This document shows, in pieces, positions 28,766-35,667 of a stretch of DNA of 64,000 nucleotides. Below the pieces are notes generated by a model. It worked only from the letters and a program-made list of their open reading frames with translations, did no database searches and had not been told where the DNA came from. Positions within the stretch are counted from its first letter, which is position 1, and each line of letters opens with the position of its first letter. The translations under genes and the position numbers were made by a program. The DNA is from JBBEBE01 sp040882505 (lineage in GTDB: Bacteria > Bacteroidota > Rhodothermia > Balneolales > Balneolaceae), in assembly GCA_040882505.1 (NCBI GenBank), contig JBBEBE010000006.1:69675-133674 (forward strand), written 5' to 3'.

Positions 28766-29823
28766 AGTTGGTCCCGGTTAAAAATATCTACTATCTGCTG
28801 AGTTACGCTTGGGACAAGCTTGACGAAGCAGAACTTACAAGTGCAGGAGTTGATGATTATGAAGAGATGGTGAATCTTCTGGGCAAGGTATTGGCCAATG
28901 GATGTTACTATCTTTTCAAGCGTGGTCTCTACAGAAGTTATCAGGATACGGAATCAGAGATTCCGGGTATTCGTGGGAAATTGCTTCTTCAAGAGTCTGT
29001 TGGCGCGCTCTCATTTCAGAATAGACGAGCATGGTGTCAGTTTGATGAATTGACTCATAATATTCTGCTCAATCAGATCCTGAAGTCCACGGTTTCAAGG
29101 TTGTTGAGAATGGATCGGATCGATAAAGATCTATACCTGGATTTGAAGGAAATTTATCAGCGATTTTCCGGCATCGACGAAATCCCGCTTCAGCTTTCCA
29201 GTTTTAAGATGGTTCGCATTCATCGCAACAATTCGTTCTACGGATTCTTGATTCAGGTATGTCACCTTCTCTTTGAATCGACAGCTTTGAACGAATCGAA
29301 TGGTCGTTTTCAGTTTCGGGATTTCTCGAGAGACCACTACAAATTGGCTCGTCTGTTTGAATCGTTCGTATTCAATTTTTACGAGCGATCCCAGCGACGA
29401 TACAAGGTGTATAGGCCGAGTTTTTCCTGGCCATATTCGTCAAAAAATGAAGAGGACAACAAACTCTTGCCAACGATGAATACCGACATTGTACTGGAGG
29501 ATGAGGAGCGGATTATCATAATTGATACGAAGTTTTACTCGTCCACACTTGCCAAGAGAGAAGATTACGATTCAATCTCCTTCAAATCTGAAAATCTCTA
29601 TCAACTCTTTGCCTATATGCAGCATATTCCGAATGAAAAAGGGAAACAGGTAGATGGGATACTTCTCTACCCGGATGTCGGAGACACTCTGCATGCCACT
29701 TATGAATGGAATTACCAACAGATCACATTCAAAACAGTGGACCTTGGACAGGATTGGCGTGGGATTGAAGACGAGATTCGGGAGTTGGTCGGGGTCGGTG
29801 AGACGGCAACAATCGCTATTTAA
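28762..29823 (+). CDS. mcrC: McrC-type nuclease subunit
   Basis: 353 residues, full length for McrC. The N-terminal domain begins KNIYYLLSYAWDKL, a hallmark of the family; the C-terminal PD-(D/E)xK nuclease has Glu200, Asp242 in TDIVLE, and the Asp255-x-Lys257 pair in IIIDTKFY, so the active site looks intact. The start is GTG at 28762, overlapping the mcrB TGA (GTGA), a tight coupling. No extra specificity gene or methyltransferase adjoins. Like mcrB it is AT-rich compared with the flanking metabolic genes. Confidence 0.9.
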   Translation: MKLVPVKNIYYLLSYAWDKLDEAELTSAGVDDYEEMVNLLGKVLANGCYYLFKRGLYRSYQDTESEIPGIRGKLLLQESVGALSFQNRRAWCQFDELTHNILLNQILKSTVSRLLRMDRIDKDLYLDLKEIYQRFSGIDEIPLQLSSFKMVRIHRNNSFYGFLIQVCHLLFESTALNESNGRFQFRDFSRDHYKLARLFESFVFNFYERSQRRYKVYRPSFSWPYSSKNEEDNKLLPTMNTDIVLEDEERIIIIDTKFYSSTLAKREDYDSISFKSENLYQLFAYMQHIPNEKGKQVDGILLYPDVGDTLHATYEWNYQQITFKTVDLGQDWRGIEDEIRELVGVGETATIAI

Positions 29824-29936
29824 TGAATTTTTATGTACTTGATAGAGAATCAAATGTTCGTTTCAGCATAGGCGAAGTTTCATGTTAATTATGGCAGGAT
29901 GTTTTCGATTTAATCATTCACTAAACGGAGACCCTT

Positions 29937-31289
29937 ATGGACCGTCGAGACGCCATCAAGAACATCGGACTGGGATTGACCGGCATGGGTGCCGGATCGT
30001 TTGCCATGAATAACGATCCCTTCAGCCAGAAAACGAAAGAGCGGTTCATGCGGTCGACCAACGGGCTGCCCGATCTCTCGATTACCGATGTGAGGGCGAT
30101 TCCGGTTCAACCCGGAGGGATCGAACTGGTGGTGGTCAAGGTGGAGACGAGCGAGCCGGGCCTCTACGGGATTGGCTGTGCCACCTTTCGGCAACGCGCC
30201 CATGCCGTGGTGACGGCGATCGAGCGCTACCTGAAGGATTTCTGCATCGGCAAGAGTGTGAACAACATCGAGGACATGTGGCAGATGTGTTACCAGAGCT
30301 CGTATTGGCGCAATGGACCGGTACTCAACAACGCGCTCAGTGGTCTGGATCAGGCGCTTTGGGATATCAAGGGGAAGCGGGCCAACATGCCGCTCTACGA
30401 GCTCTTTGGTGGGAAGTGCCGCTTTGCGGCCGATACGTACGCCCACATGAGTGGCAACAGCAAGGAGGAGGTGGCCGAACGTGTGCAGGGAGCGATGGAA
30501 GATGGCTATCGACATGTGCGGATCCAGATGGGTGGCTATACGGGTCCGGCGGACCAGAACCCCGACTTCCGGGACCAGGGTTTTGGGCACGAGCGGGACC
30601 AATTCATGGATCAGCAGTCGTATCTCCGGGCCATTCCCGAGATGTTTGCAGAGGTTCGCAAGGTTTGTGGCGATCGAGTCGAGCTTCTGCACGACATTCA
30701 CGAACGGATTCAGCCGATGGATGCGATCAATCTGTGCAAACAGTTGGAGGCGTATCGGCCCTTCTTTATCGAGGATCCGCTCTCGCCGGAGAACAACGAC
30801 TATTTCAAGCTGATGCGGCAGCACACGACCGTCCCCATTGCGATGGGTGAGCTCTACAACAACCCGCATGAGTGGTTGGGGCCGATTTCGAAGCGGTGGT
30901 TCGATTTTATCCGGATCCACATCTCGCAGATCGGCGGGCTTACCCCGGCGATGAAGGTGGCGCGACTGGCCGAGTGGTTCAATGTCCGGACCACCTGGCA
31001 CGGACCAGGGGACTGTTCTCCGGTGGGGCACGCCTGCAATGCACACGCCTCGCTGGCGACCTGGAATTTCGGCGTGCTGGAGATGACGGCCGGGATCATG
31101 AACGAGCAGCTTCGGGAGATCTTTCCAGGATCGCCCCGAATCGAGAAGGGGTATGCCTTTGTGAATGAGGCACCCGGGCACGGGGTGGACATCGACGAGG
31201 AGTTGGCAGCGAAGTTCCCGCTGCAGGATGTGCAGCTCAATACCTGGACGCAGGTGCGCCGCTATGACGGGACGCCGATCCGGCCTTGA
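29937..31289 (+). CDS. Enolase-superfamily dehydratase, mannonate dehydratase (ManD/RspA)-like
   Basis: 450 residues. The N-terminus MDRRDAIKNIGLGL resembles a weak Tat/secretion signal (RR then hydrophobic), odd for an enzyme family usually cytosolic. The barrel carries the three metal ligands Asp253 (LLHDIH), Glu279 (FFIEDPLSPEN) and Glu305 (AMGELYNN), and the C-terminal signature TWHGPGDCSPVGHACN found in ManD-type dehydratases. Likely reaction: dehydration of a sugar acid such as D-mannonate or D-gluconate, possibly in the periplasm. Substrate specificity within the family is variable. Its neighbour downstream is a secreted sulfatase, so polysaccharide catabolism is a plausible context. 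Confidence 0.88.
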   Translation: MDRRDAIKNIGLGLTGMGAGSFAMNNDPFSQKTKERFMRSTNGLPDLSITDVRAIPVQPGGIELVVVKVETSEPGLYGIGCATFRQRAHAVVTAIERYLKDFCIGKSVNNIEDMWQMCYQSSYWRNGPVLNNALSGLDQALWDIKGKRANMPLYELFGGKCRFAADTYAHMSGNSKEEVAERVQGAMEDGYRHVRIQMGGYTGPADQNPDFRDQGFGHERDQFMDQQSYLRAIPEMFAEVRKVCGDRVELLHDIHERIQPMDAINLCKQLEAYRPFFIEDPLSPENNDYFKLMRQHTTVPIAMGELYNNPHEWLGPISKRWFDFIRIHISQIGGLTPAMKVARLAEWFNVRTTWHGPGDCSPVGHACNAHASLATWNFGVLEMTAGIMNEQLREIFPGSPRIEKGYAFVNEAPGHGVDIDEELAAKFPLQDVQLNTWTQVRRYDGTPIRP

Positions 31290-31518
31290 TTCTTGAACGG
31301 CTTACCCGAACAAGTTCGGAATCGGATTGATCAACTCCCGACCCTGATTTCGCACATTGTTCACCCGACTGGACACGGCATGATAACGGATCGCATCCTC
31401 CGCCCAGGATTCCAATTCCATGAGAACCTGACTGTATTTGTGTCAACCGACAAAAATGGATAGAATGAGCCGATCCAACGATTGGCAACCGGCTCTCGAA
31501 CAACATATGGACCCGACC

Positions 31519-33249
31519 ATGACACACCTGACTCGATGGTTTCTTGCTGCACTCTTTGCTTTCTGGCTCGTCCCTCTGCAGGCCCAGGATCGGCCCAACA
31601 TCCTTTTGGTTCTGACCGATGATCAGGGCTACGGAGATGTCGGTGTCCATGGAAACGATTTGATTCGAACGCCCAACATGGACAAGCTCTCGACAGAGGG
31701 GGTTCGGATGTCGCAGTTCATCGTGAATCCGAGCTGTACGCCCACACGAGCTGCGCTATTGACCGGTCGCGACAGCTATCGAACGGGTGTCGCCGATGTG
31801 CAGGGAATGGCTCACCTCATGGGATCCGGGGAGACGACCATCGCCGATCTTCTGGCCAATGCAGGCTACCGAACCGGGATCTTCGGCAAGTGGCACCTGG
31901 GGGACAACTATCCGTTCCGGCCTACCGATCAGGGATTTCAGGAGGCGTTGGTTCACAAAGGCGGGGGTGTGGGGCAGAGCGCGGGCCCAGCCGGGAACAC
32001 CTATTATGATCCAATTCTGGACCACAACGACGAGCCCAAGCGGTATGAAGGGTACGTAGACGACATCCTGGCCGAGGCGACCATGGAGTTTATTGAAGCG
32101 TCGGCCGGCGAACCCTTTTTCGCTTTTTACTCCACACCGCTTCCTCACTTCCCACTCGATGTCCCCGATGAACGGGCCGACCCATATCGCGAGATGGGCA
32201 TGCATGAGCTCAACGCCCGGACGTACGGGATGGTCGAAAACATTGACCGGAATCTGGGCAGGATTCTGGATAAACTGGACGAGCTGGCCCTGGAAGAGAA
32301 TACATTGGTCATTTTCATGTCTGACAACGGGCCTCGAACCCGTCGGACCAAGAATGATCGATATCCGGATCGATATGTAGCCGGCCTTCGAGGGACCAAA
32401 AGCAGTATCTATGAGAACGGAATTCGTGTCCCCTTCTTTGTTCGTTGGCCGGGAGTGATTCCCGAAGGACGCGTATCGAACGAGATGGCCGCCCACATTG
32501 ACCTTCTGCCTACGCTATTGGATGTAGCCGGTGTGTCGGCACCCGAGGAGTTGGAGTTGGACGGGATCTCGATCCTGCCTCACCTGCTCGGCGAGGTGGC
32601 CGAGATTCCGGATCGTCCCATCTTTATTCAAGGCCATCGGGGCATGACGCACGAACCCTATGTGCACATGGCCGTTCGTACGAAACGTTACAAGCTGATT
32701 TCGCCCCACGATGATCCCTACAATCAGAACATCTCCGATTACCGTTCGCCCGTTGAGTGGAGGCAGATGCTCAGCTCTCTCGAGCTCTATGATATTCTGG
32801 AAGACCCGAGTGAGCTTCAGAATCTGGCAACCAGCCAGCCGGACATTGTCGAGGAGCTACTGGCAACCTATGAGGATTGGTACGCCGGCGCGTCACAAAA
32901 TCGCGACCAGTCCGACAAACGGGTTCTGTTGGGGGATTCCGAACAGCCGATCGTCCAGCTCTCACGATTTGATCCGAACCGGGAGAAGGGACATCACTGG
33001 TGGGTACAGCCCCGGGAGGGTACCTACCGGATCACCCTGCAATTTCCGGAGGCGTCTGAATCAGGGGAGGCCACCGTACGGTTTGGATCGCAGACCCACC
33101 GCATGGCCGTGGAGCCCGGAAACTCCGAGGTAACCTTTGAAGAGGTCCCGCTGCCGAATGAACCGGGGTACCTGGAAGCGTCGCTCACCTACGACCGACT
33201 GCCTCAAATCCCGCACTTTGTGAATGTAGAACGAACGGGCAGTAGGTAA
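31519..33249 (+). CDS. Secreted type I sulfatase
   Basis: 576 residues from ATG 31519, which opens a signal peptide ending LQAQD; an in-frame ATG at 31507 and a TTG at 31438 are alternatives. Alkaline-phosphatase-fold sulfatase: LVLTDDQGYGD metal motif, and the formylglycine signature CTPTRAALLTGR in which Cys73 would be oxidised by a sulfatase-maturing enzyme. SDNGPRTRRTKN supplies a further metal site. Expected to desulfate a polysaccharide or small sulfate ester in the periplasm. A beta-rich C-terminal extension of about 110 residues follows the catalytic domain. Its last 29 bases are the left copy of a direct repeat that flanks hipBST; see that entry. Confidence 0.9.
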   Translation: MTHLTRWFLAALFAFWLVPLQAQDRPNILLVLTDDQGYGDVGVHGNDLIRTPNMDKLSTEGVRMSQFIVNPSCTPTRAALLTGRDSYRTGVADVQGMAHLMGSGETTIADLLANAGYRTGIFGKWHLGDNYPFRPTDQGFQEALVHKGGGVGQSAGPAGNTYYDPILDHNDEPKRYEGYVDDILAEATMEFIEASAGEPFFAFYSTPLPHFPLDVPDERADPYREMGMHELNARTYGMVENIDRNLGRILDKLDELALEENTLVIFMSDNGPRTRRTKNDRYPDRYVAGLRGTKSSIYENGIRVPFFVRWPGVIPEGRVSNEMAAHIDLLPTLLDVAGVSAPEELELDGISILPHLLGEVAEIPDRPIFIQGHRGMTHEPYVHMAVRTKRYKLISPHDDPYNQNISDYRSPVEWRQMLSSLELYDILEDPSELQNLATSQPDIVEELLATYEDWYAGASQNRDQSDKRVLLGDSEQPIVQLSRFDPNREKGHHWWVQPREGTYRITLQFPEASESGEATVRFGSQTHRMAVEPGNSEVTFEEVPLPNEPGYLEASLTYDRLPQIPHFVNVERTGSR

Positions 33250-33250
33250 C
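33221..33250 (+). repeat. Left 30-bp direct repeat, 3' end of the sulfatase gene
   Basis: Bases 33221-33250 are repeated at 34874-34903 with one mismatch (29 of 30 identical). The left copy encodes the last residues (NVERTGSR) and stop of the sulfatase. Together the copies bracket hipBST and its promoter, 1,653 bp from copy to copy. This looks like an attachment-type or insertion duplication. Confidence 0.9.
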
Positions 33251-33280
33251 ATTCGGGGACTCTCGGACAGTATACCTGCC

Positions 33281-33298
33281 TATACCCGACAAGGTATA
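33281..33298. promoter_or_regulatory. HipB operator 1
   Basis: TATACCCGACAAGGTATA: inverted TATACC/GGTATA half-sites around a 6-base centre. First of three copies exactly 40 bp apart (33281, 33321, 33361). An extra TATACC half-site lies at 33271. Very likely a HipB binding site, by analogy with autoregulated hip operons. Confidence 0.8.
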
Positions 33299-33311
33299 CG
33301 TTGGTTCTTGC

Positions 33312-33340
33312 TTGCATTAATATACCCGAAGAGGTATAAT
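33312..33340 (+). promoter_or_regulatory. hipB: Promoter of hipBST
   Basis: TTGCAT at 33312-33317 and TATAAT at 33335-33340 with 17 bp between, a near-consensus primary-sigma promoter. Operator 2 covers the spacer and most of the -10 box, so bound HipB would block RNA polymerase. Bacteroidota-type sigma factors prefer other boxes, so the assignment is moderate. Confidence 0.6.
33321..33338. promoter_or_regulatory. HipB operator 2
   Basis: TATACCCGAAGAGGTATA, same half-sites as operator 1, differing only in the centre. It overlaps the predicted -10 box TATAAT. Confidence 0.8.
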
Positions 33341-33360
33341 TCGGAAAGAAACCAATAAAT

Positions 33361-33378
33361 TATACCCGAAGAGGTATA
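33361..33378. promoter_or_regulatory. HipB operator 3, overlapping the hipB ribosome site and start codon
   Basis: Identical in sequence to operator 2. Its last base is the A of the hipB ATG, and its centre GAAGAGG is the only Shine-Dalgarno-like run. The spacing to ATG 33378 is short (3 bases); GTG at 33381 would be better placed and may be the real start. Confidence 0.75.
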
Positions 33379-33602
33379 TGGTGAGTACAACAAGTGAACT
33401 GATCAACTTTGTGAAAACTCGTCGGGCACAGTTGGGGCTCACTCAAGAGGAGTTGGCCTCTCGCGCCGGTGTGGGAATTCGCTTCATTCGTGACCTGGAG
33501 CAGGGGAAGGAGCGCCTGCAGTTGGACAAGGTCAATCAGGTCCTCGCCATGTTCGGGCACCACATGGGCCCGAAACCAATCCGGAACCGCGATGAGCTTT
33601 AG
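33378..33602 (+). CDS. hipB: HipB-like antitoxin, XRE-family DNA-binding protein
   Basis: 74-residue protein that is almost entirely a helix-turn-helix of the Cro/C1/XRE class (RRAQLGLTQEELASRAGVGIRFIRDLEQGK). In hip systems HipB dimers bind palindromic operators and repress the operon, and in hipBST HipB is less central to neutralising the toxin than HipS. Three matching palindromes lie directly upstream. The stop overlaps the hipS start (hipS ATG at 33592). ATG 33378 or GTG 33381 may be used. Confidence 0.88.
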   Translation: MVSTTSELINFVKTRRAQLGLTQEELASRAGVGIRFIRDLEQGKERLQLDKVNQVLAMFGHHMGPKPIRNRDEL

Positions 33603-33912
33603 AACAGCCGATATCTACGTAGACGAGATTCGAGCTGGCCGCTTGGAAGAGACCGAGACCGGGTACAGGTTTCAGTATGATCCAGGATATCTCGAGCGGG
33701 AACGACCCGAACCCGTCAGCTTGACTCTGCCGATTCAACAGAAACCGTTTGAATCCAATACACTCTTCCCGTTCTTTGACGGTCTCATTCCCGAAGGGTG
33801 GCTTCTGGACTTGGTTCAAGAGACCTGGAAGGTGAATCCAAGAGATCGAATGGGTCTTCTGCTGGTCAGCTGCCGGGATACGATCGGAAACGTCAGCGTG
33901 AGGGAGTCATGA
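33592..33912 (+). CDS. hipS: HipS-like antitoxin (HipA N-terminal subdomain as a separate protein)
   Basis: 106 residues, matching HipA N-terminal subdomain 1: YVDEIRAGRLEE, then LPIQQKPF, FPFFDGLIPEGWLLDLV and the GLLLVSCRDTIGNVSV end, which is where full-length HipA proteins continue into the kinase. Here it ends with TGA overlapping the next ATG (ATGA). In the E. coli O127 HipBST system the equivalent small protein is the antitoxin and a Trp blocks the kinase site; Trp70 in IPEGW is the candidate here. ATG 33592 overlaps the hipB stop, so all three genes are coupled. Confidence 0.85.
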   Translation: MSFRTADIYVDEIRAGRLEETETGYRFQYDPGYLERERPEPVSLTLPIQQKPFESNTLFPFFDGLIPEGWLLDLVQETWKVNPRDRMGLLLVSCRDTIGNVSVRES

Positions 33913-34865
33913 ATCGATGTTTGATCTGCGCCGAGCCACTCCCGGAAGGGGCCGTCATCCATTCAGAGTGTTCGCGGAAACTGTATGACAGCGATACGCC
34001 ACCATCTCTCGGAATCGGTCGGACCGAGCTATCCAAACTGGCAAAGAAGACCATCCGCGGGCGAGTAACGGTGCCCGGTGTTCAGACCAAGCTCTCGCTG
34101 GACCTGGATTCAACCATCAACGATGCACACAAGTTTACCATCGTTGGTCTCTGGGGACGATACATTCTGAAGCCTCCATCTCCCCGCTGGCCGGAACTTC
34201 CCGCCAATGAACACTGCACCATGCTCATGGCACAGAGTGCCGGAATCGAAGTGGTTCCATTCGGGCTCATCCCGTTGGCCTCCGGTGAGCTCTCCTACAT
34301 TACCCGCCGTGTAGATCGGGATCGCGAGAGGAAGAAATACGCTATGGAGGACATGTGTCAGCTGACCGGCAGGTTGACCGAAGACAAATACAAAGGATCC
34401 CATGAACAGATCGCAAAATCGATCAAGAGACATACGGAGAATCCGCTCTTCGATTTGACACGTTTTTTCGAGCTGGTTCTTTTCTGTTACGTGACCGGAA
34501 ACGGCGACATGCACCTGAAGAACTTTTCACTATTGAACGATCCAACACGTGGCTGGAGCCTGTCTCCTGCCTATGACCTGCTCTCTACCCGTCTTGTCAT
34601 ACCGGAATCAGAAGATCCCGAAGAGTTGGCCCTCACCTTGACCGGAAAGAAGAGTCATTTTCAGGCAAGATCCTTTCAGGAGTTTGGAGAAACCATCGGG
34701 TTGAACCGGAAGCAGATCTCCAACATCATAGAGAGGCTCCTTGACAAACGATCCGCCTTCGAGGCCATCATCGAGAACTCCTTCCTGACGGCCGGTATGA
34801 AGAGTGTCTACAAAGAGGTTCTTGCAGGTCGGTATGAAGTGGTTGCTTCCCCGTCAACTTCATGA
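33909..34865 (+). CDS. hipT: HipT-like Ser/Thr kinase toxin with N-terminal zinc-ribbon-like motif
   Basis: 318 residues, the kinase core of HipA without its N-subdomain. Residues 4-21 hold C-x2-C and H-x2-C-like spacing (CLICAEPL, then HSEC), a small metal-binding motif seen in Bacteroidota-type relatives but not E. coli HipA. The glycine-rich loop is RVTVPGVQTK, with Thr54 at the position of the autophosphorylated Ser150 of E. coli HipA. Catalytic elements NGDMHLKNFSLL and SPAYDLLSTRL are intact, so the toxin looks active. HipA phosphorylates GltX and HipT of O127 phosphorylates TrpS; the target here is unknown. It is followed nine bases later by the right direct repeat. Confidence 0.87.
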   Translation: MNRCLICAEPLPEGAVIHSECSRKLYDSDTPPSLGIGRTELSKLAKKTIRGRVTVPGVQTKLSLDLDSTINDAHKFTIVGLWGRYILKPPSPRWPELPANEHCTMLMAQSAGIEVVPFGLIPLASGELSYITRRVDRDRERKKYAMEDMCQLTGRLTEDKYKGSHEQIAKSIKRHTENPLFDLTRFFELVLFCYVTGNGDMHLKNFSLLNDPTRGWSLSPAYDLLSTRLVIPESEDPEELALTLTGKKSHFQARSFQEFGETIGLNRKQISNIIERLLDKRSAFEAIIENSFLTAGMKSVYKEVLAGRYEVVASPSTS

Positions 34866-34873
34866 TCCCGGGA

Positions 34874-34903
34874 TGAATGTAGAACGAACGGGCAGAAGGT
34901 AAC
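34874..34903 (+). repeat. Right 30-bp direct repeat after hipT
   Basis: 29 of 30 bases match 33221-33250. Read in the sulfatase frame it encodes V-E-R-T-G-R-R then TAA, so recombination between the copies would delete hipBST and leave an intact sulfatase 3' end. It lies between hipT and the stop codon of the opposing PPTase gene (34911). Confidence 0.9.
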
Positions 34904-34910
34904 GGGCGGC

Positions 34911-35666
34911 TCAGCCATCCATGTGAAAGTGACGAAGCTGTACCCGGGGGTTCGGAGTGGCAAACGCAGAGGCGTACCCTGGCTGGATGTCAAGTTCCCG
35001 AACATACCAATCTCCATAGCAGTGTCCGGTCGTAAGATCCCAGCGGACCCGTCCGTTTCCGTCCGTGACATTGAACACCTGGAATGGAAGACGGAGCCCT
35101 TGGCCGATCCCTTTGGCCAGGGACTCTTTCTTTGTCCAAAGTTTGAAAAACGCACCTTGTCTTCCTGCCTCCTCGTCGTTCATCAGATGCAGAAATTCGG
35201 CTTCCGTGAAATGGCGCTCTCCCAGACGTTCAATCTCGGTCAATGGATCGATTCTCTCGATATCGACACCGATGGGTGAATCCGAAAATCCGAGAAGCAG
35301 TAGTTGATCGCGGGTGTGAGAAATATTGAACTGGAGCCCGCAATCCGTCACAGGCTTGCCGTACGCATCCGGAGCGATGGTCACGCCCTCGGGAGCCCGG
35401 TCGGCATAATGAGCCAACAGAATACGTGAGGCCTGTCTTCCCGTGACAAACAGATCCCGATCCCGGCGATCCCGGAACCGCTCTGTCCGGGCCAGCTCCT
35501 CCTCGCTCAGCAACGCATGGGAGTCGGGAAATCGTTTTTGCCATTCCACGCTGTCAATCGTCCATACATGCACATCCATTCTTGCAAGCCTTCCGACCCG
35601 GTTTGGAAGCAGCTCCGAGCCAAAGAGAGATGTCAGCGGGTGCGATATTTTCGTGATTGGTTTCAT
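34911..35666 (-). CDS. 4'-phosphopantetheinyl transferase (Sfp type)
   Basis: 251 residues. Sfp-type signatures: FNISHTRDQ, GVDIERI (Mg-binding Asp and Glu) and FFKLWTKKESLAKGIG. It would attach phosphopantetheine to the carrier domains of the adjacent PKS and FkbH-ACP protein, Ser948 and Ser683 respectively. ATG 35666 begins one base after the PKS stop, so it is the third gene of the FkbH-PKS-PPTase operon. The first 29 residues lie outside the usual fold, and a start at 35579 (MDVHVWTID) is also possible. Confidence 0.92.
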   Translation of the reverse strand: MKPITKISHPLTSLFGSELLPNRVGRLARMDVHVWTIDSVEWQKRFPDSHALLSEEELARTERFRDRRDRDLFVTGRQASRILLAHYADRAPEGVTIAPDAYGKPVTDCGLQFNISHTRDQLLLLGFSDSPIGVDIERIDPLTEIERLGERHFTEAEFLHLMNDEEAGRQGAFFKLWTKKESLAKGIGQGLRLPFQVFNVTDGNGRVRWDLTTGHCYGDWYVRELDIQPGYASAFATPNPRVQLRHFHMDG

Positions 35667-35667
35667 G

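Noticed and set aside
33250..33380. The three palindromes as a CRISPR array
   Set aside because: The units are 18-bp palindromes with 22-bp gaps in front of a repressor gene, and no cas genes are present; they are operators.
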